From positions 53,985 to 117,984 of the forward strand of contig JOKI01000019.1 of the NCBI GenBank assembly GCA_000722615.1: a stretch of DNA of 64,000 nt, read 5' to 3'. The position numbers and the translations under genes were made by a program. This DNA is from Pseudorhizobium pelagicum. Its GTDB lineage: Bacteria > Pseudomonadota > Alphaproteobacteria > Rhizobiales > Rhizobiaceae. The notes under the pieces were generated by a model. The model saw only the letters and a program-made list of their open reading frames with translations, was not told where the DNA came from and made no database searches. The first letter of the stretch is position 1. Each line of letters opens with the position of its first letter. Below, piece by piece: positions 37,941-47,969 of the stretch.

Positions 37941-39344
37941 CTAGGTAGCTGCTGCTGCAAAGCGGAGCCTGACCACCAGACCGCGACCAGCCGGTCCGTC
38001 GAGCAGCACGAGGCTTGCCCCGTGGAGACGCGCGATCTCCTCGACGATCGGCAGCCCCAGCCCGGAGCCCGCGGCATCACTGCGGTCGCCGCGATCAAAG
38101 CGCCTCAGCGCCGCATCGCGCTTCTCCGGCGGGATGCCGGGACCATTGTCCTCGACCTCGAGGACGACCGCCCCCGCGTGTCGCGCCACCCGGACCGTGA
38201 CCTCCGCACCGCGGCCGGCGTAACGCAGGCTGTTGGTGATCAGGTTCTTCAAAAGCTCGCCGATCAGGAGCGGTTCGGCCAGGACATGCACGGCATCCTG
38301 CCCTTCGAAACCGAGATCGATCCCCGCTTCAGCGGCGAGCGGCACATGGTCTGCCGTCAGCGACTGCGCCAGGGCCGAGAGATCCGTGTCCTGTAGCGAG
38401 GCGGCCCGGGTTGCCGCGTCGATCCTTGCCATCAGCAGCAGTTGCCCGAGGATGCGCTCGCCATCGGCGACGGCGGCGTCGGCCTTGGCCAGGGCCTCTC
38501 TCGCAGCCTCAGGGTCCGGTGCGCGGGAGGCGATCGCCAGTTGCGTGCGGACGATCGCGAGCGGCGTGCGGAGCTGGTGGCTGGCGTTGCCGGTGAAATG
38601 GCGCAGTGCCTCGAGCGCCGATTCCAGCCGCACCATGAAGGAGTTGACGGTGTCGACGAGCCCCTGCACCTCGCTCGGCACCCGCTCGACGATCGGATGG
38701 AGGTCGTCGGGGCTGCGCTGGGCGATCGCCTCGCTGAAGCGGTAGAGCGGCCGCAGCGATACGGTGACCGCCACCCAGACGATCACCGCCGCCCCGAGGA
38801 TCATGAACAGCAGCCTGACAGCCGAGCGGATCAGGATGGTCTGCATCAGCTGCTGCCGGGCAATCGTCGTTTCCGCGACAGTCACGAGGAAGGGCACCGA
38901 GTTGATCCCCGTCGAGGCGGAGCGCGCCAGCGCCGCGACGCGGATCGGCTCGCCGCGGAAGGTCGCGTTACGGAAGGCGGTCTCCTGCCCTTCCGCGCGG
39001 GGAATGGACGGCAGGTTCTGGTAGCCGGTGATGAAGGTGCCGGGCGGCCCATCGACCCGGTAGAAGACCCGGTCCTGGGCGGCCGAGGTCAGCATCTCCA
39101 GGGCGAGATAGGGAATATCGACCTCCAGATCGCCGTTTTCCGAGACGATCACGCGCTCGGCGATCGCCAGCGCCGAGCCCATCAGCACCCGGTCGGAAAC
39201 CTCGTTTGCGGTCTTCTCCGCCTCCCGCCAGGTATCGGTGAGCGCCAGCATGCCGATGACGGCGGTGGACAGGAGCAGCCAGGCGAGCAGCCGCCGGCGC
39301 AGCGAATAGGCCTGTACTGCAGGGGGTGGCGCCAGTGCGGTCAT
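37941..39344 (-). CDS. tctE: Sensor histidine kinase (TctE-like)
   Basis: This 467-aa membrane kinase pairs with the adjacent OmpR-type regulator. It has a first membrane helix (about 18-36), a periplasmic sensor region (about 40-170), a second helix (about 172-195), HAMP-like segment, H-box GNASHQLRTPL (phospho-His256), N-box and GLGLPIVEEI. The sensor layout is that of TctE, which detects tricarboxylates. The gene overlaps tctD by 4 nt and its stop abuts nagA. The name rests on the neighbouring tctCBA genes. Confidence 0.88.
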   Translation of the reverse strand: MTALAPPPAVQAYSLRRRLLAWLLLSTAVIGMLALTDTWREAEKTANEVSDRVLMGSALAIAERVIVSENGDLEVDIPYLALEMLTSAAQDRVFYRVDGPPGTFITGYQNLPSIPRAEGQETAFRNATFRGEPIRVAALARSASTGINSVPFLVTVAETTIARQQLMQTILIRSAVRLLFMILGAAVIVWVAVTVSLRPLYRFSEAIAQRSPDDLHPIVERVPSEVQGLVDTVNSFMVRLESALEALRHFTGNASHQLRTPLAIVRTQLAIASRAPDPEAAREALAKADAAVADGERILGQLLLMARIDAATRAASLQDTDLSALAQSLTADHVPLAAEAGIDLGFEGQDAVHVLAEPLLIGELLKNLITNSLRYAGRGAEVTVRVARHAGAVVLEVEDNGPGIPPEKRDAALRRFDRGDRSDAAGSGLGLPIVEEIARLHGASLVLLDGPAGRGLVVRLRFAAAAT

Positions 39345-40018
39345 GGCGCGGGCGTGACCGTTTCGAGATAATAGCCGATCCCGCGCGCCGTCTTGACCGT
39401 CAGCCCGTGCAGGCTGAGGCGGCGGCGCAGGCGGCTGACATATTGCTCGATGGCGTTTGCCGAAAGATCGTCGCCGAAGCCGGTCAACGACTGGACGATG
39501 GCATCCTTGGAGACGACCTTGCCGGCGCGCAGGAACAGGAGCTCCAGCAGGGCCACTTCACGGGCCGGGATGTCGAGCGGTACGCCATCGCTGCTGAAGG
39601 TGCGCGACGCCAGGTCGAGGGTGACGCCGCCATGCTGGATGATGGAGCTGCGCAGGCCCGCCTGTCGCCGCAGCAGGACGCGGATACGCGCCTCGAATTC
39701 GGCAATGTCGAAGGGCTTGATCATGTAGTCGTCGGCGCCGAGGTCGAGCCCCCTCACCCGCTCCTCGGGCGTGCCGCGGGCGGTGAGGATCATCACGGCT
39801 GCCCTGTTGTGGCGCGCGCGCATGGAGCGCAGCACGTCGAGCCCGTCCATCTCGGGAAGGTTGAGGTCGAGGATCACCAGGTCATAGGCCTCGGCGGCGG
39901 CGACGGCCTCCGCCGAGGCGCCGTCGGCCACGACATCGACGGCATAGCCGCTGCCGCGCAGGATCGTCGAGAGACCCTCCGCCAGCGCCTGGTTATCCTC
40001 GACTAGAAGTATCCGCAC
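39341..40018 (-). CDS. tctD: Response regulator (OmpR family, TctD-like)
   Basis: This 225-aa regulator has a receiver domain (phospho-Asp D51 in LVILDLNLPEMDG) and an OmpR winged helix (about 125-220, VSRLRRRL). It is the partner of the TctE-like kinase. The candidate target is the 11-bp triple repeat at 41834-41866 ahead of tctC. The gene faces away from the target operon, with the DUF1993 gene between. Confidence 0.9.
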   Translation of the reverse strand: MRILLVEDNQALAEGLSTILRGSGYAVDVVADGASAEAVAAAEAYDLVILDLNLPEMDGLDVLRSMRARHNRAAVMILTARGTPEERVRGLDLGADDYMIKPFDIAEFEARIRVLLRRQAGLRSSIIQHGGVTLDLASRTFSSDGVPLDIPAREVALLELLFLRAGKVVSKDAIVQSLTGFGDDLSANAIEQYVSRLRRRLSLHGLTVKTARGIGYYLETVTPAP

Positions 40019-40083
40019 GATTGCTCCCCACTGGTGTCATTCTACCGGGGAGCGGCGGCTCTGTCACGACGTGGCAGCACGCT

Positions 40084-40593
40084 CTACGAGGTGCGGCCGA
40101 GATAGTCCATCTTGCCGATCGGCACGCCCTTGTGCCGCAGCAGGGCATAGGCGGTTGTTACATGGAAGTAGAAGTTCGGAATGGCGAAGCCGAGGAGATA
40201 GTCGCGGCCCGTGAAGGTTCTGGAACTGTCGCGGCTCTTCAGCACCACCTCGATCTCTTCCTTGCCATCCATGGCATCCGACGGCAGCGAACGCAGAAGA
40301 GCGACGGTCCTGTCGATGCGCGCGTGCAGATCCGCAAACGTCGTCTCATTGTCCTCCATCGGCACGTTGTCGATGCCGCCGAGGCGGACGGCGACGAATT
40401 TTGCCGTGTCGCTGGCGCGCTGGATCTGCCCCGTCAGCGGCGCCATGTCGGGAAACAGGCGGGCCTCGAGCAGCTCGGAATGGGGCACCGCATTCTCGTC
40501 AGCGAAGGCCTCGCCCTTCTTCAGGATTTCCGAGAGGTTCTGGAAGGCGCGGAGGAAGACGGGAATGCTGACGTCGTAAAGCGAAAGCGACAT
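40084..40593 (-). CDS. DUF1993 family protein
   Basis: This 169-aa protein belongs to the DUF1993 (DinB-like four-helix) group; motifs include MSLSLYDVSIPVFLRAF, PLTGQIQRASDTAKF and NFYFHVTTAYALLRHKGVPIGK. No membrane segment is seen. The His near the C-terminus could contribute to a metal site, as in DinB-like folds. It lies between tctD and the binding-protein gene, apparently as its own unit. Its function is unknown. Confidence 0.85.
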   Translation of the reverse strand: MSLSLYDVSIPVFLRAFQNLSEILKKGEAFADENAVPHSELLEARLFPDMAPLTGQIQRASDTAKFVAVRLGGIDNVPMEDNETTFADLHARIDRTVALLRSLPSDAMDGKEEIEVVLKSRDSSRTFTGRDYLLGFAIPNFYFHVTTAYALLRHKGVPIGKMDYLGRTS

Positions 40594-40706
40594 GGCGAGG
40601 TCCTTGTTGAAAAAGGCAGCGAGGCTGCGGGACCGCTGACAGGTAAGTTGGGCGGCGGCGAAAACAAGCGCCCTGCCGCCCCCTTCTTGTCTCGGACATC
40701 GGCCTG

Positions 40707-41795
40707 GTGCATGGTCGCGCCATGCCGCTGCTGCTCTTCATCATCGCCCTCGTGGGATTACTGGACGCACGTCCGGCGCAGGCGGCAGTGACCGTCTATC
40801 CGGCCTTGTCCGGTCGCGGTGATGCGCCCGTTCTCGTCGTCTATTCCTCGCTCGACGAGCCACTGGCCAAGCCGATGATTGCCGGCTTCCAGTCCGCCAA
40901 CAGGGATGTCGCGGTGCATTACGAGGAAATGCTGACGGGCGAAATCTACGATCGTATCGTGCGGGAGACCGATGCCGGGAAAAAGAGCGCCGACTTCGCC
41001 TTCTCGTCGGCGATGGACCTGCAGGTGAAGCTCGCCAACGATGGCTACGCGCAGCGGAGCGAGCTGCCGATGAGCGATCGCTGGCCCGCCTGGGCCAACT
41101 GGCGCAACACGGCCTATGCGCTGACCTTCGAACCGGCCGTCTTCGTCTATCACAAGCCGAGTTTCGTGGACGAGGCACCGCCGTCGACCCGGGCGGAATT
41201 CGTCGATTTCCTCAACCGCCAGGGAGATTCCATCTACGGCCAGATCGGCACCTACGACATCGAACGGTCCGGCGTGGGCTTTCTCTTCATGTCGCGCGAC
41301 CAGGAACAGTTCGGCGACATCTGGTCGGTGATCCGCACCATGGGCGCGGCCGGCGTCAAGCTCTACTCCACCAGCCAGGCAATCCTGGAACGGGTGGCCG
41401 ACGGGCGCTTCGTCCTCGGCTACAATATCCTCGGCTCCTATGCCGCCGACTGGGCCTCGCGTCATCCGGATGTCGGCATCGTGCTGCCGAAGGACTACAC
41501 CGTGGTGATGTCCCGGATCGGTCTGGTGCCGCAGGCAGCGTCTTCACCAGAGCTCGGGCGCCGCTATCTGGAATTCTTCATGTCCAAGGAAGGCCAGACG
41601 ATCATGGCGCGCGAGCTGCAGATCCCGGCGGTCAGCCCGGAGGTCTCCGGCAACAATACCGCGACCACGATGCGCGAGATGCTCGGAGGGCAGCTGAAGC
41701 CGGTTCCGGTGAGCCTCGGCCTGATGGTCTATCTCGACCAGGTGAAGCGGGCACGGCTGATTTCGCGCTGGAACGAGGTCCTGCGCCTGCAGTAA
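40707..41795 (+). CDS. Periplasmic solute-binding protein (PgtC-like)
   Basis: This 362-aa secreted protein (signal ending AQAA; an internal ATG at 40722 is an alternative start) is of the type 2 binding fold used for iron(III), phosphoglycerate and similar ligands. Mature motifs are PVLVVYSSLDEPL, FEPAVFVYHKPSF and YNILGSYAADW. No ABC permease or ATPase is adjacent, so it may act as a ligand sensor for TctDE, as PgtC does in the pgt system. That role is inferred. Confidence 0.8.
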   Translation: MHGRAMPLLLFIIALVGLLDARPAQAAVTVYPALSGRGDAPVLVVYSSLDEPLAKPMIAGFQSANRDVAVHYEEMLTGEIYDRIVRETDAGKKSADFAFSSAMDLQVKLANDGYAQRSELPMSDRWPAWANWRNTAYALTFEPAVFVYHKPSFVDEAPPSTRAEFVDFLNRQGDSIYGQIGTYDIERSGVGFLFMSRDQEQFGDIWSVIRTMGAAGVKLYSTSQAILERVADGRFVLGYNILGSYAADWASRHPDVGIVLPKDYTVVMSRIGLVPQAASSPELGRRYLEFFMSKEGQTIMARELQIPAVSPEVSGNNTATTMREMLGGQLKPVPVSLGLMVYLDQVKRARLISRWNEVLRLQ

Positions 41796-41833
41796 TGCCC
41801 ACCGAGCGAGCCTGCAGGGCGAATCGGCTACCC

Positions 41834-41866
41834 GATGTCAGGTAGATGTCAGCTAGATGTGATGGC
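41834..41866 (+). promoter_or_regulatory. Triple 11-bp direct repeat, candidate TctD site
   Basis: Three 11-bp units start at 41834, 41845 and 41856: GATGTCAGGTA, GATGTCAGCTA and GATGTGATGGC. Exact 11-bp spacing is typical of OmpR-family regulators binding as tandem dimers. The repeats lie about 140 nt upstream of the tctC start, after the stop of the binding-protein gene. Confidence 0.6.
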
Positions 41867-42003
41867 TTACGGTCATTCGGCGTCCGTGGAGGCGGTGCGT
41901 CGATGCGATGGGAGGAAGGCCGCGCCATGATCAGGCGACGGCGAGACATCCCCTTCGCATAATCAAACTTGCGCGCCCTGTGGCGCCTATGGAGGATACA
42001 CCC

Positions 42004-42948
42004 TTGAAACAGTTCTTTCTCGCATCGATTGTTGCGGGCGCGCTCGCGCTGCCGGCTTATGCCGCCGACTACACCATCATGGCACCGGCAGCCCCCGGCG
42101 GCGGCTGGGACCAGACGGCCCGCTCGCTGCAGGCCGCCCTGCAGGAGGAAGGCATCTCCGGCAATGTTCAGGTCGTCAACGTCCCGGGCGCCGGCGGCAC
42201 CATCGGCATCGCCCAGTTCGCCAGCCAGCAGAAGGGCAATCCGAACGCACTCATCGTCGGCGGCTACGTCATGGTCGGCGCGATCCTGACGAACCAGGCG
42301 CCTGTCACCCTGGCGGATGTCACGCCAATCGCTCGGCTGACCGGCGAATACGAGGCGATCGTCGTTCCGGCATCGTCCGAGATCGAGTCCATCGACCAGC
42401 TCATCGAGGCCCTGAAGGCAGACCCGGGCGCCGTCTCCTGGGCCGGCGGCTCCGCCGGCGGCACCGACCATATCGCTGTCGGCCTGCTGGCCAAGGCTGC
42501 CGGCGTCGATCCGACGAAGATCAACTACATCGCCTATTCCGGCGGCGGCGAAGCCCTTGCGGCCATCCTCGGCAGCCAGGTCACGGCCGGCATTTCCAGC
42601 TACGGCGAATTCCAGTCGCAGGTCGAGTCTGGCGCGCTTCGCCTGCTGGCGATTTCCAGTGACGAGCGCATCGAAGGCGTCGACGCGCCGACGCTGAAGG
42701 AATCCGGCTACGACGTGGTGCTGCAGAACTGGCGCATGGTTGCTGCCCCTCCCGGCCTCACGGACGAGCAGAAGGCCGCCGTTCTTGCCGACGTCGAGAA
42801 GCTTGCAACGTCCGCAACCTGGCAGGAAACGCTGAAGACCAAGGGCTGGGCCGATACCTATCTCGCAGGCGACGCCTTCGAGGAGCAGCTCGCCAAGGAC
42901 ATCAGCGCGACGGAAACGATCCTGAAGGACATCGGGCTGGTCAAATGA
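42004..42948 (+). CDS. tctC: Tripartite tricarboxylate transporter binding protein TctC
   Basis: TctC is the periplasmic receptor of a secondary tricarboxylate transporter. The 314-aa product starts at the TTG 42004 (GGAGG at 41991-41995) with signal LKQFFLASIVAGALALPAYA. Mature family motifs are AAPGGGWDQTAR near the start and NVPGAGGTIGIAQFA. It overlaps tctB by 4 nt, giving a tctCBA operon. Confidence 0.92.
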   Translation: MKQFFLASIVAGALALPAYAADYTIMAPAAPGGGWDQTARSLQAALQEEGISGNVQVVNVPGAGGTIGIAQFASQQKGNPNALIVGGYVMVGAILTNQAPVTLADVTPIARLTGEYEAIVVPASSEIESIDQLIEALKADPGAVSWAGGSAGGTDHIAVGLLAKAAGVDPTKINYIAYSGGGEALAAILGSQVTAGISSYGEFQSQVESGALRLLAISSDERIEGVDAPTLKESGYDVVLQNWRMVAAPPGLTDEQKAAVLADVEKLATSATWQETLKTKGWADTYLAGDAFEEQLAKDISATETILKDIGLVK

Positions 42949-43439
42949 GCTTGGACCATCCTGAAACATCCACCGAAAAGCGTCGCCCTGATTGGGCGGC
43001 GTTTGCCATTGCCGCGGTCCTTGCGGTGATTGCAGCCGTGATCTTCTTCGACGTCGCGCGCGTCAAAGGCACGGCGGGCTATTCGCAGGTCGGGCCGGCA
43101 ACGGTTCCCGAGTGGATCGCCTTCGGCTTGATCGGCCTCGCCATCTGGACGGCGATCGAAGGCTTCCGCGGCGATTTTCCCAAGCGCGACCGCCAGGAAT
43201 TCGGGCCTGTGGTCTGGGTCGTCGCCGGACTTGCAGCGCAGATGCTGCTCCTGAAGACCGCCGGCTTCTCCATTGCCACCGGCATCCTCTTTGCCCTTGT
43301 TGCGGCAGGCTTCGGGCGCCGCAAGCTCTGGCTCACGGTGCCCGTGGGCATCGCCTTCTGTCTCGCCATCTGGCTGATCTTTGCCGGACTTCTCCAGCTT
43401 TCCCTTCCGGCGGGACCCCTGGAACGCCTGTTCCTATGA
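42945..43439 (+). CDS. tctB: Tripartite tricarboxylate transporter small membrane protein TctB
   Basis: This 164-aa protein has four predicted membrane helices and is the small membrane subunit of the Tct carrier. Its ATG overlaps the tctC stop, and tctA follows after 24 nt. The hydrophobic pattern and size match the family. Sequence conservation is low, as is usual for TctB. Confidence 0.9.
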   Translation: MSLDHPETSTEKRRPDWAAFAIAAVLAVIAAVIFFDVARVKGTAGYSQVGPATVPEWIAFGLIGLAIWTAIEGFRGDFPKRDRQEFGPVVWVVAGLAAQMLLLKTAGFSIATGILFALVAAGFGRRKLWLTVPVGIAFCLAIWLIFAGLLQLSLPAGPLERLFL

Positions 43440-43463
43440 TCGTCGACGCCACGAAAGTCCGCT

Positions 43464-44981
43464 ATGAGCACGTTTGAATTCCTTCTCCAGGGACTGGTCT
43501 CCGCATCGCAGCCGATGAACCTGGTCTATGCGCTGATCGGGGTGACGCTTGGCACGGCCGTCGGCGTTCTGCCCGGCATCGGCCCGGCGCTGACGGTGGC
43601 CCTGCTTCTGCCGGTCACCTATCGCCTCGACCCGACCGGCTCGCTGATCATGTTCGCCGGCATCTACTACGGCGGCATGTACGGCGGCTCGACGACATCG
43701 ATCCTGCTCAACACGCCGGGCGAAAGCGCCTCGATCGTGACCGCACTGGAGGGCAACAAGATGGCCCGCGCCGGGCGCGGCGGGCCGGCGCTGGCGACAT
43801 CGGCCATCGGCTCCTTCGTGGCCGGTCTCATCGCCACCCTGCTGCTGGCCTTCCTCGCCCCCTATGTGGTGCAGTTCGCCATCCAGTTCGGCCCGCGCGA
43901 GTATTTCGCGCTGATGTTGCTGGCCTTCGTGACGGTCTCCTCGGCATTCGGAGATTCGACGCTGCGGGGGCTGACAGCCCTTTTCGTCGGCCTTGCCTTT
44001 TCCGTCGTCGGCATCGACCAGCTGACCGGTCAGGCGCGGCTTTCCTTCGGGATCCCCGACCTGCTCGACGGCATCGAGGTGACGACCATGGCCGTTGCCA
44101 TGTTCGCGATCGGCGAAACGCTGTTCATCGCGGCGCAGGGCTTTCGCGGTCCGGAGATCGTCCAGGCGGTCAAAGGATCGGTGTGGATGAACCGTGAGGA
44201 CTGGGCCCGTTCGTGGAAGCCCTGGCTGCGCGGCACCTTCATCGGGTTCCCGATCGGCGCCATGCCGGCCGGCGGCGCCGAAATCGGCACCTTCCTCTCC
44301 TATGCAACGGAACAACGGCTGACCAAGCACCCGGAAGAATTCGGCCATGGCGCCATTGAGGGCGTCGCCGGCCCGGAAGCAGCCAACAATGCGTCGGCCG
44401 CGGGTACGCTCGTTCCGCTGCTGACTCTCGGCCTGCCGACGACGGCGACGGCCGCGATCATGCTGGCCGGCTTCCAGCAGTACGGCCTGCAGCCTGGACC
44501 GCTGCTGTTTGCCACCAACCCGCAGCTGGTCTGGGGCCTGATCGCCTCGCTCCTGATCGCCAACGGCATGCTGCTGATCCTGAACCTGCCGCTGATCGGC
44601 CTCTGGGTGAAGCTCCTGACGATCCCGAAGCCCTGGCTCTATTCCGGCATCCTGGTGTTCGCGACGCTCGGCACCATCGGCGCCAATCCGTCGGTCTTCG
44701 AGCTCGGCATGCTTCTGGCCTTCGGCCTGCTCGGCTATGTCATGCGGGTGTTCGGCTATCCGATCGCCCCGGTCGTCGTCGGGCTGATCCTCGGGCCGCT
44801 CGCCGAACAGCAGCTTCGTCGCGCGCTGGCCATCAGCCAGGGTGACGTCACCTATCTCTTCACATCGCCAATCGCCGTCGTGCTCTTCGTCGTTGCGGCG
44901 CTTGCCTTCATCGTGCCGCTGATCCTGCGCGCCCGCGGCCGTGGCGAGGTCCTGTCACAGATGGCAGCAAACGAAGACTGA
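43464..44981 (+). CDS. tctA: Tripartite tricarboxylate transporter permease TctA
   Basis: TctA is the main channel, a sodium- or proton-coupled carrier with about 12 membrane helices. The 505-aa product shows the family blocks [40 protein letters not shown] and [16 protein letters not shown] strong terminator follows. The substrate is a di- or tricarboxylate and is not identified by sequence alone. Confidence 0.95.
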   Translation: MSTFEFLLQGLVSASQPMNLVYALIGVTLGTAVGVLPGIGPALTVALLLPVTYRLDPTGSLIMFAGIYYGGMYGGSTTSILLNTPGESASIVTALEGNKMARAGRGGPALATSAIGSFVAGLIATLLLAFLAPYVVQFAIQFGPREYFALMLLAFVTVSSAFGDSTLRGLTALFVGLAFSVVGIDQLTGQARLSFGIPDLLDGIEVTTMAVAMFAIGETLFIAAQGFRGPEIVQAVKGSVWMNREDWARSWKPWLRGTFIGFPIGAMPAGGAEIGTFLSYATEQRLTKHPEEFGHGAIEGVAGPEAANNASAAGTLVPLLTLGLPTTATAAIMLAGFQQYGLQPGPLLFATNPQLVWGLIASLLIANGMLLILNLPLIGLWVKLLTIPKPWLYSGILVFATLGTIGANPSVFELGMLLAFGLLGYVMRVFGYPIAPVVVGLILGPLAEQQLRRALAISQGDVTYLFTSPIAVVLFVVAALAFIVPLILRARGRGEVLSQMAANED

Positions 44982-45002
44982 GATAGTCCTCCCAGGACGG
45001 AA

Positions 45003-45034
45003 GGGGGCGCGGCTTCGGCTGCGCTCCCTTTTTT
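45003..45034 (+). terminator. Intrinsic terminator after tctA
   Basis: An 11-bp stem (45003-45013 with 45018-45028) with a TTCG tetraloop is followed by T6. It lies just past tctA and before the convergent glsA stop at 45049. Confidence 0.9.
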
Positions 45035-45048
45035 ATTGGCCGGAAATG

Positions 45049-45978
45049 TCAGGGCCCGAACACGGACCAGCCGGTGCGATGCGCCAGCATCTCCAGCGCC
45101 AGCGAGCCGAGCAGCGAATTGCCGTTGTGGTTGAGACCCGGGGACCAGACGGCCACGGAGGCCTTGCCGGGCGCCACCGCCAGGATGCCGCCGCCGACGC
45201 CACTCTTGCCCGGCAGACCGACCCGATAGGCAAAGTCGCCCGAGCCGTCGTAGTGGCCACAGGTCAGCATCAGCGCGTTGATGCGCCGCGCCCGTTCTCG
45301 CGACACCACCGTGTGGCCGGTCAGCGGGTTGCGACCGGCCGCAGCGAGGAAGAGGCCTGCATGCGCCAGCTGCGTGCAGGTCATCGCCAGCGCGCAGTGG
45401 TGGAAATAGACGCCGACCACATGATCCACCGGGTGATCGAGCCTGCCGAAGCTGCGCATGAAATTGGCAAGTGCGATGTTGCGATAGCCGGTGGCGAGCT
45501 CGGATTTGGCCACGGCCGGATCGATCGCGATCTGTTCGTCATTGGCCAGATACTGAACGAAGCGGACGATCTCGCCGATCGCTTCGCGGGGCGTATGGCC
45601 AGCCAGCACGAGGTCGCTGATGGCGATGGCACCGGCGTTGATGAAGGGGTTGCGCGGCTTGCCCTCCTCGTTCTCCAGCTGGACGATGGAGTTGAAGGAT
45701 GAGCCCGACGGCTCGCGACCGACGCGTCTCCAGACGTTTTCGCCGTGTTTCCCGAGCGCCAGCGTCAGCGTGAACACCTTGGACACGCTCTGGATGGAGA
45801 AGGTCTCGTCGCAATCGCCCGCCTTGTACACGGACCCGTCGACATCGACGACGGCGAGGCCCAACTTTCTCGGATCGACGTGCGCCAGCTGCGGGATGTA
45901 GTCGGCAACCCTGCCCTCGCCCAGCCGGGGGACGAGCGCTTCGTAAATCTCGTCGACGATGCCCTGCAGATCCGCCAT
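45049..45978 (-). CDS. glsA: Glutaminase A
   Basis: GlsA hydrolyses glutamine to glutamate and ammonia. The 309-aa product begins at [15 protein letters not shown] (GGAG upstream); a longer frame (73 more codons) has no conserved content. The serine-hydrolase SxxK motif is S64-V-S-K67 in [11 protein letters not shown]. Later motifs include GKSGVGGGI near the C-terminus. It diverges from catalase with 202 nt between. Confidence 0.94.
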   Translation of the reverse strand: MADLQGIVDEIYEALVPRLGEGRVADYIPQLAHVDPRKLGLAVVDVDGSVYKAGDCDETFSIQSVSKVFTLTLALGKHGENVWRRVGREPSGSSFNSIVQLENEEGKPRNPFINAGAIAISDLVLAGHTPREAIGEIVRFVQYLANDEQIAIDPAVAKSELATGYRNIALANFMRSFGRLDHPVDHVVGVYFHHCALAMTCTQLAHAGLFLAAAGRNPLTGHTVVSRERARRINALMLTCGHYDGSGDFAYRVGLPGKSGVGGGILAVAPGKASVAVWSPGLNHNGNSLLGSLALEMLAHRTGWSVFGP

Positions 45979-46088
45979 TCCAGCTCCCTCGGCAACCGGC
46001 GCGGCAGACCGTGCCAGGTCCCGCATCCCATCATTTCCCTCAGCACAACTACGAAGCGCCCCCGCAATTGTCAAAGGGCGCAGTCCCT

Positions 46089-46113
46089 GGAACTGTTCAC
46101 GGTCCCACTGGTT
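46089..46113 (+). promoter_or_regulatory. EcfG/RpoE2-type promoter of the catalase gene
   Basis: GGAAC (46089-46093) and GTT (46111-46113) are 17 nt apart, matching the general-stress sigma EcfG/RpoE2 pattern of rhizobia (GGAAC-N18-TT). It lies about 68 nt before the catalase ATG on the same strand. No good OxyR site is recognised. Confidence 0.5.
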
Positions 46114-46180
46114 TCTCTCACGAGAGGGTGCGCGCGGCGCGCTCGTCCCACGGCCAATCCAAAATCTAGGAGCGAACACG

Positions 46181-47911
46181 ATGGACAAGAAGAACATGTC
46201 TCAGGGCGGCACCGGCATGCCCTCCGGCACCGATGACCGCGTCCTGACCAACCGCCAGGGCCATCCGGTCAGCAACAACCAGTCGCAGCGCACCGTCGGG
46301 CCGCGCGGACCGGCGACGCTGGAGAACTATCAGTTCCTGGAGAAGATCACCCATTTCGACCGCGAGCGCATTCCCGAGCGCGTCGTGCACGCCCGCGGCT
46401 TCGTCTGTTACGGCGAGCTGGAGGTGACCGGCAAGATCGGCGACGAGCCGGCATCCACCTACACGCGCGCCAAGGTCTTCCAGCAGGCGGGCAAGAAGAC
46501 GCCGCTCGCGATCCGCTTCTCGACCGTCATCGGCGGCCGTGATTCGTCGGAAACCGCCCGCGACCCGCGCGGCTTCGCCGTGAAGTTCTATACCGAGGAC
46601 GGCAACTGGGATCTCGTCGGCAACAATCTCGCGGTCTTCTTCATCCGTGATGCCATCAAGTTCCCCGACGTCATCCACTCGCTGAAGCCGGATCCGGTCA
46701 CCTTCCGCCAGGAGCCGAACCGCATCTTCGACTTCATGAGCCAGACGCCCGAATCCATGCACATGCTGACGCATCTGTTTTCGCCGCGCGGCATTCCGGC
46801 AAGCTACCGGCATATGGAAGGCTTCGGCGTCAACACCTACAAGATGGTCAACGACAAGGGCGACACCTTCCTGGTGAAGTACCACTTCCACCCGCGCGCC
46901 GGGCTTGCCAGCCTGACGGCCGAGGAAGCCGCCAAGGTGCAGGGCCAGGACTTCGGCTCGGCCTCCAAGGACCTCTTCACCTCCATCGAGCGCGGTGAAT
47001 ATCCGCAGTGGGACATGTTCGTGCAGATCATGGAGGATCACGATCATCCGGAGCTCGAGTGGGATCCGCTCGACGACACGAAGATCTGGCCGGAGAAGGA
47101 CTTCCCGCTGCGCCACGTCGGGACCATGACGCTGAACCGCAACGTCGAGGATTTCTTCAACGAGAACGAGCAGATCGCCATGGGCACGGGCGTCCTGGTC
47201 GACGGCCTCGACTTCTCCGACGACAAGATGCTGGTCGGCCGGACGTTCTCCTATTCCGACACGCAGCGCTACCGCGTCGGCACCAACTACCTGCAGCTGC
47301 CGGTCAACCAGCCGAAGAGCGCCAAGGTCTCGACCAATCTGTCGGGCGGCCAGATGAGCTACCAGCGCGATCTCGCGCCGGGGCAGAACCCGCATGTGAA
47401 CTACGAGCCGTCGATCCACGACGGCCTGCAGGAGAGCCCGGTCGAGCAGCCGAACAATCCGCCGGCGATCCAGGGGCAGCTGACCCGCAGCGTCATCGAG
47501 CGGCGCAACGACTATGTCCAGGCGCGCGGCCGCTTCTGCACGATGATGGACTGGGAACGCGACGACCTGATCTTCAACATGGGCGATCTGCTCGGCCAGT
47601 GCGAGCGGGACGTGCAGGAACGGATGGTCTGGCACTTCTTCCTGGTGCACGACGACTACGGCAAGCGTGTCGGCGAGAAACTCGGCATTTCCGCTGCCGA
47701 CGTAACGAAGCTCGGTCCGTTGCCGAAGCAGGTGCTGACGGAAGAAGACCAGCGCCGCCTGCAGAGCCTCGGCAGCAATGGCGACACGATCGATCCTTCC
47801 GTCTGGGGCCAGTGGACGAGTTCGGTCAAGAACCACAAGGCGAGTGCCGAGGAAGTCTTGATGGGCAAGCTGCCCCGTGAGAACGCGGCGCAGAGCCAGG
47901 CGGCCGAGTAA
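46181..47911 (+). CDS. Monofunctional heme catalase
   Basis: This 576-aa enzyme dismutates hydrogen peroxide. The start ATG follows AGGAGCG; the upstream open frame is not conserved. The heme-pocket His70 (ERVVHARGF), the distal Asn region ([11 protein letters not shown]) and the proximal Tyr358 ([14 protein letters not shown]) are all present. It is longer than the 480-aa small-subunit form and shorter than the 700-aa HPII type. A general-stress promoter motif precedes it, and glsA diverges from it. Confidence 0.95.
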   Translation: MDKKNMSQGGTGMPSGTDDRVLTNRQGHPVSNNQSQRTVGPRGPATLENYQFLEKITHFDRERIPERVVHARGFVCYGELEVTGKIGDEPASTYTRAKVFQQAGKKTPLAIRFSTVIGGRDSSETARDPRGFAVKFYTEDGNWDLVGNNLAVFFIRDAIKFPDVIHSLKPDPVTFRQEPNRIFDFMSQTPESMHMLTHLFSPRGIPASYRHMEGFGVNTYKMVNDKGDTFLVKYHFHPRAGLASLTAEEAAKVQGQDFGSASKDLFTSIERGEYPQWDMFVQIMEDHDHPELEWDPLDDTKIWPEKDFPLRHVGTMTLNRNVEDFFNENEQIAMGTGVLVDGLDFSDDKMLVGRTFSYSDTQRYRVGTNYLQLPVNQPKSAKVSTNLSGGQMSYQRDLAPGQNPHVNYEPSIHDGLQESPVEQPNNPPAIQGQLTRSVIERRNDYVQARGRFCTMMDWERDDLIFNMGDLLGQCERDVQERMVWHFFLVHDDYGKRVGEKLGISAADVTKLGPLPKQVLTEEDQRRLQSLGSNGDTIDPSVWGQWTSSVKNHKASAEEVLMGKLPRENAAQSQAAE

Positions 47912-47920
47912 CATCCCACG

Positions 47921-47954
47921 GGCCGGCCTCCCCTGGAGGCCGGCCTTTCTCTTT
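47921..47954 (+). terminator. Intrinsic terminator after catalase
   Basis: A perfect 11-bp stem (47921-47931 with 47935-47945, loop CCT) is followed by a T-rich run. It lies 9 nt after the catalase stop. Confidence 0.85.
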
Positions 47955-47969
47955 TAGAAGGAGGACCCC

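Noticed and set aside
45959-46180. N-terminal extensions of glsA and the catalase into the shared 202-nt gap
   Set aside because: The extra residues are not conserved and good ribosome sites support the shorter starts.
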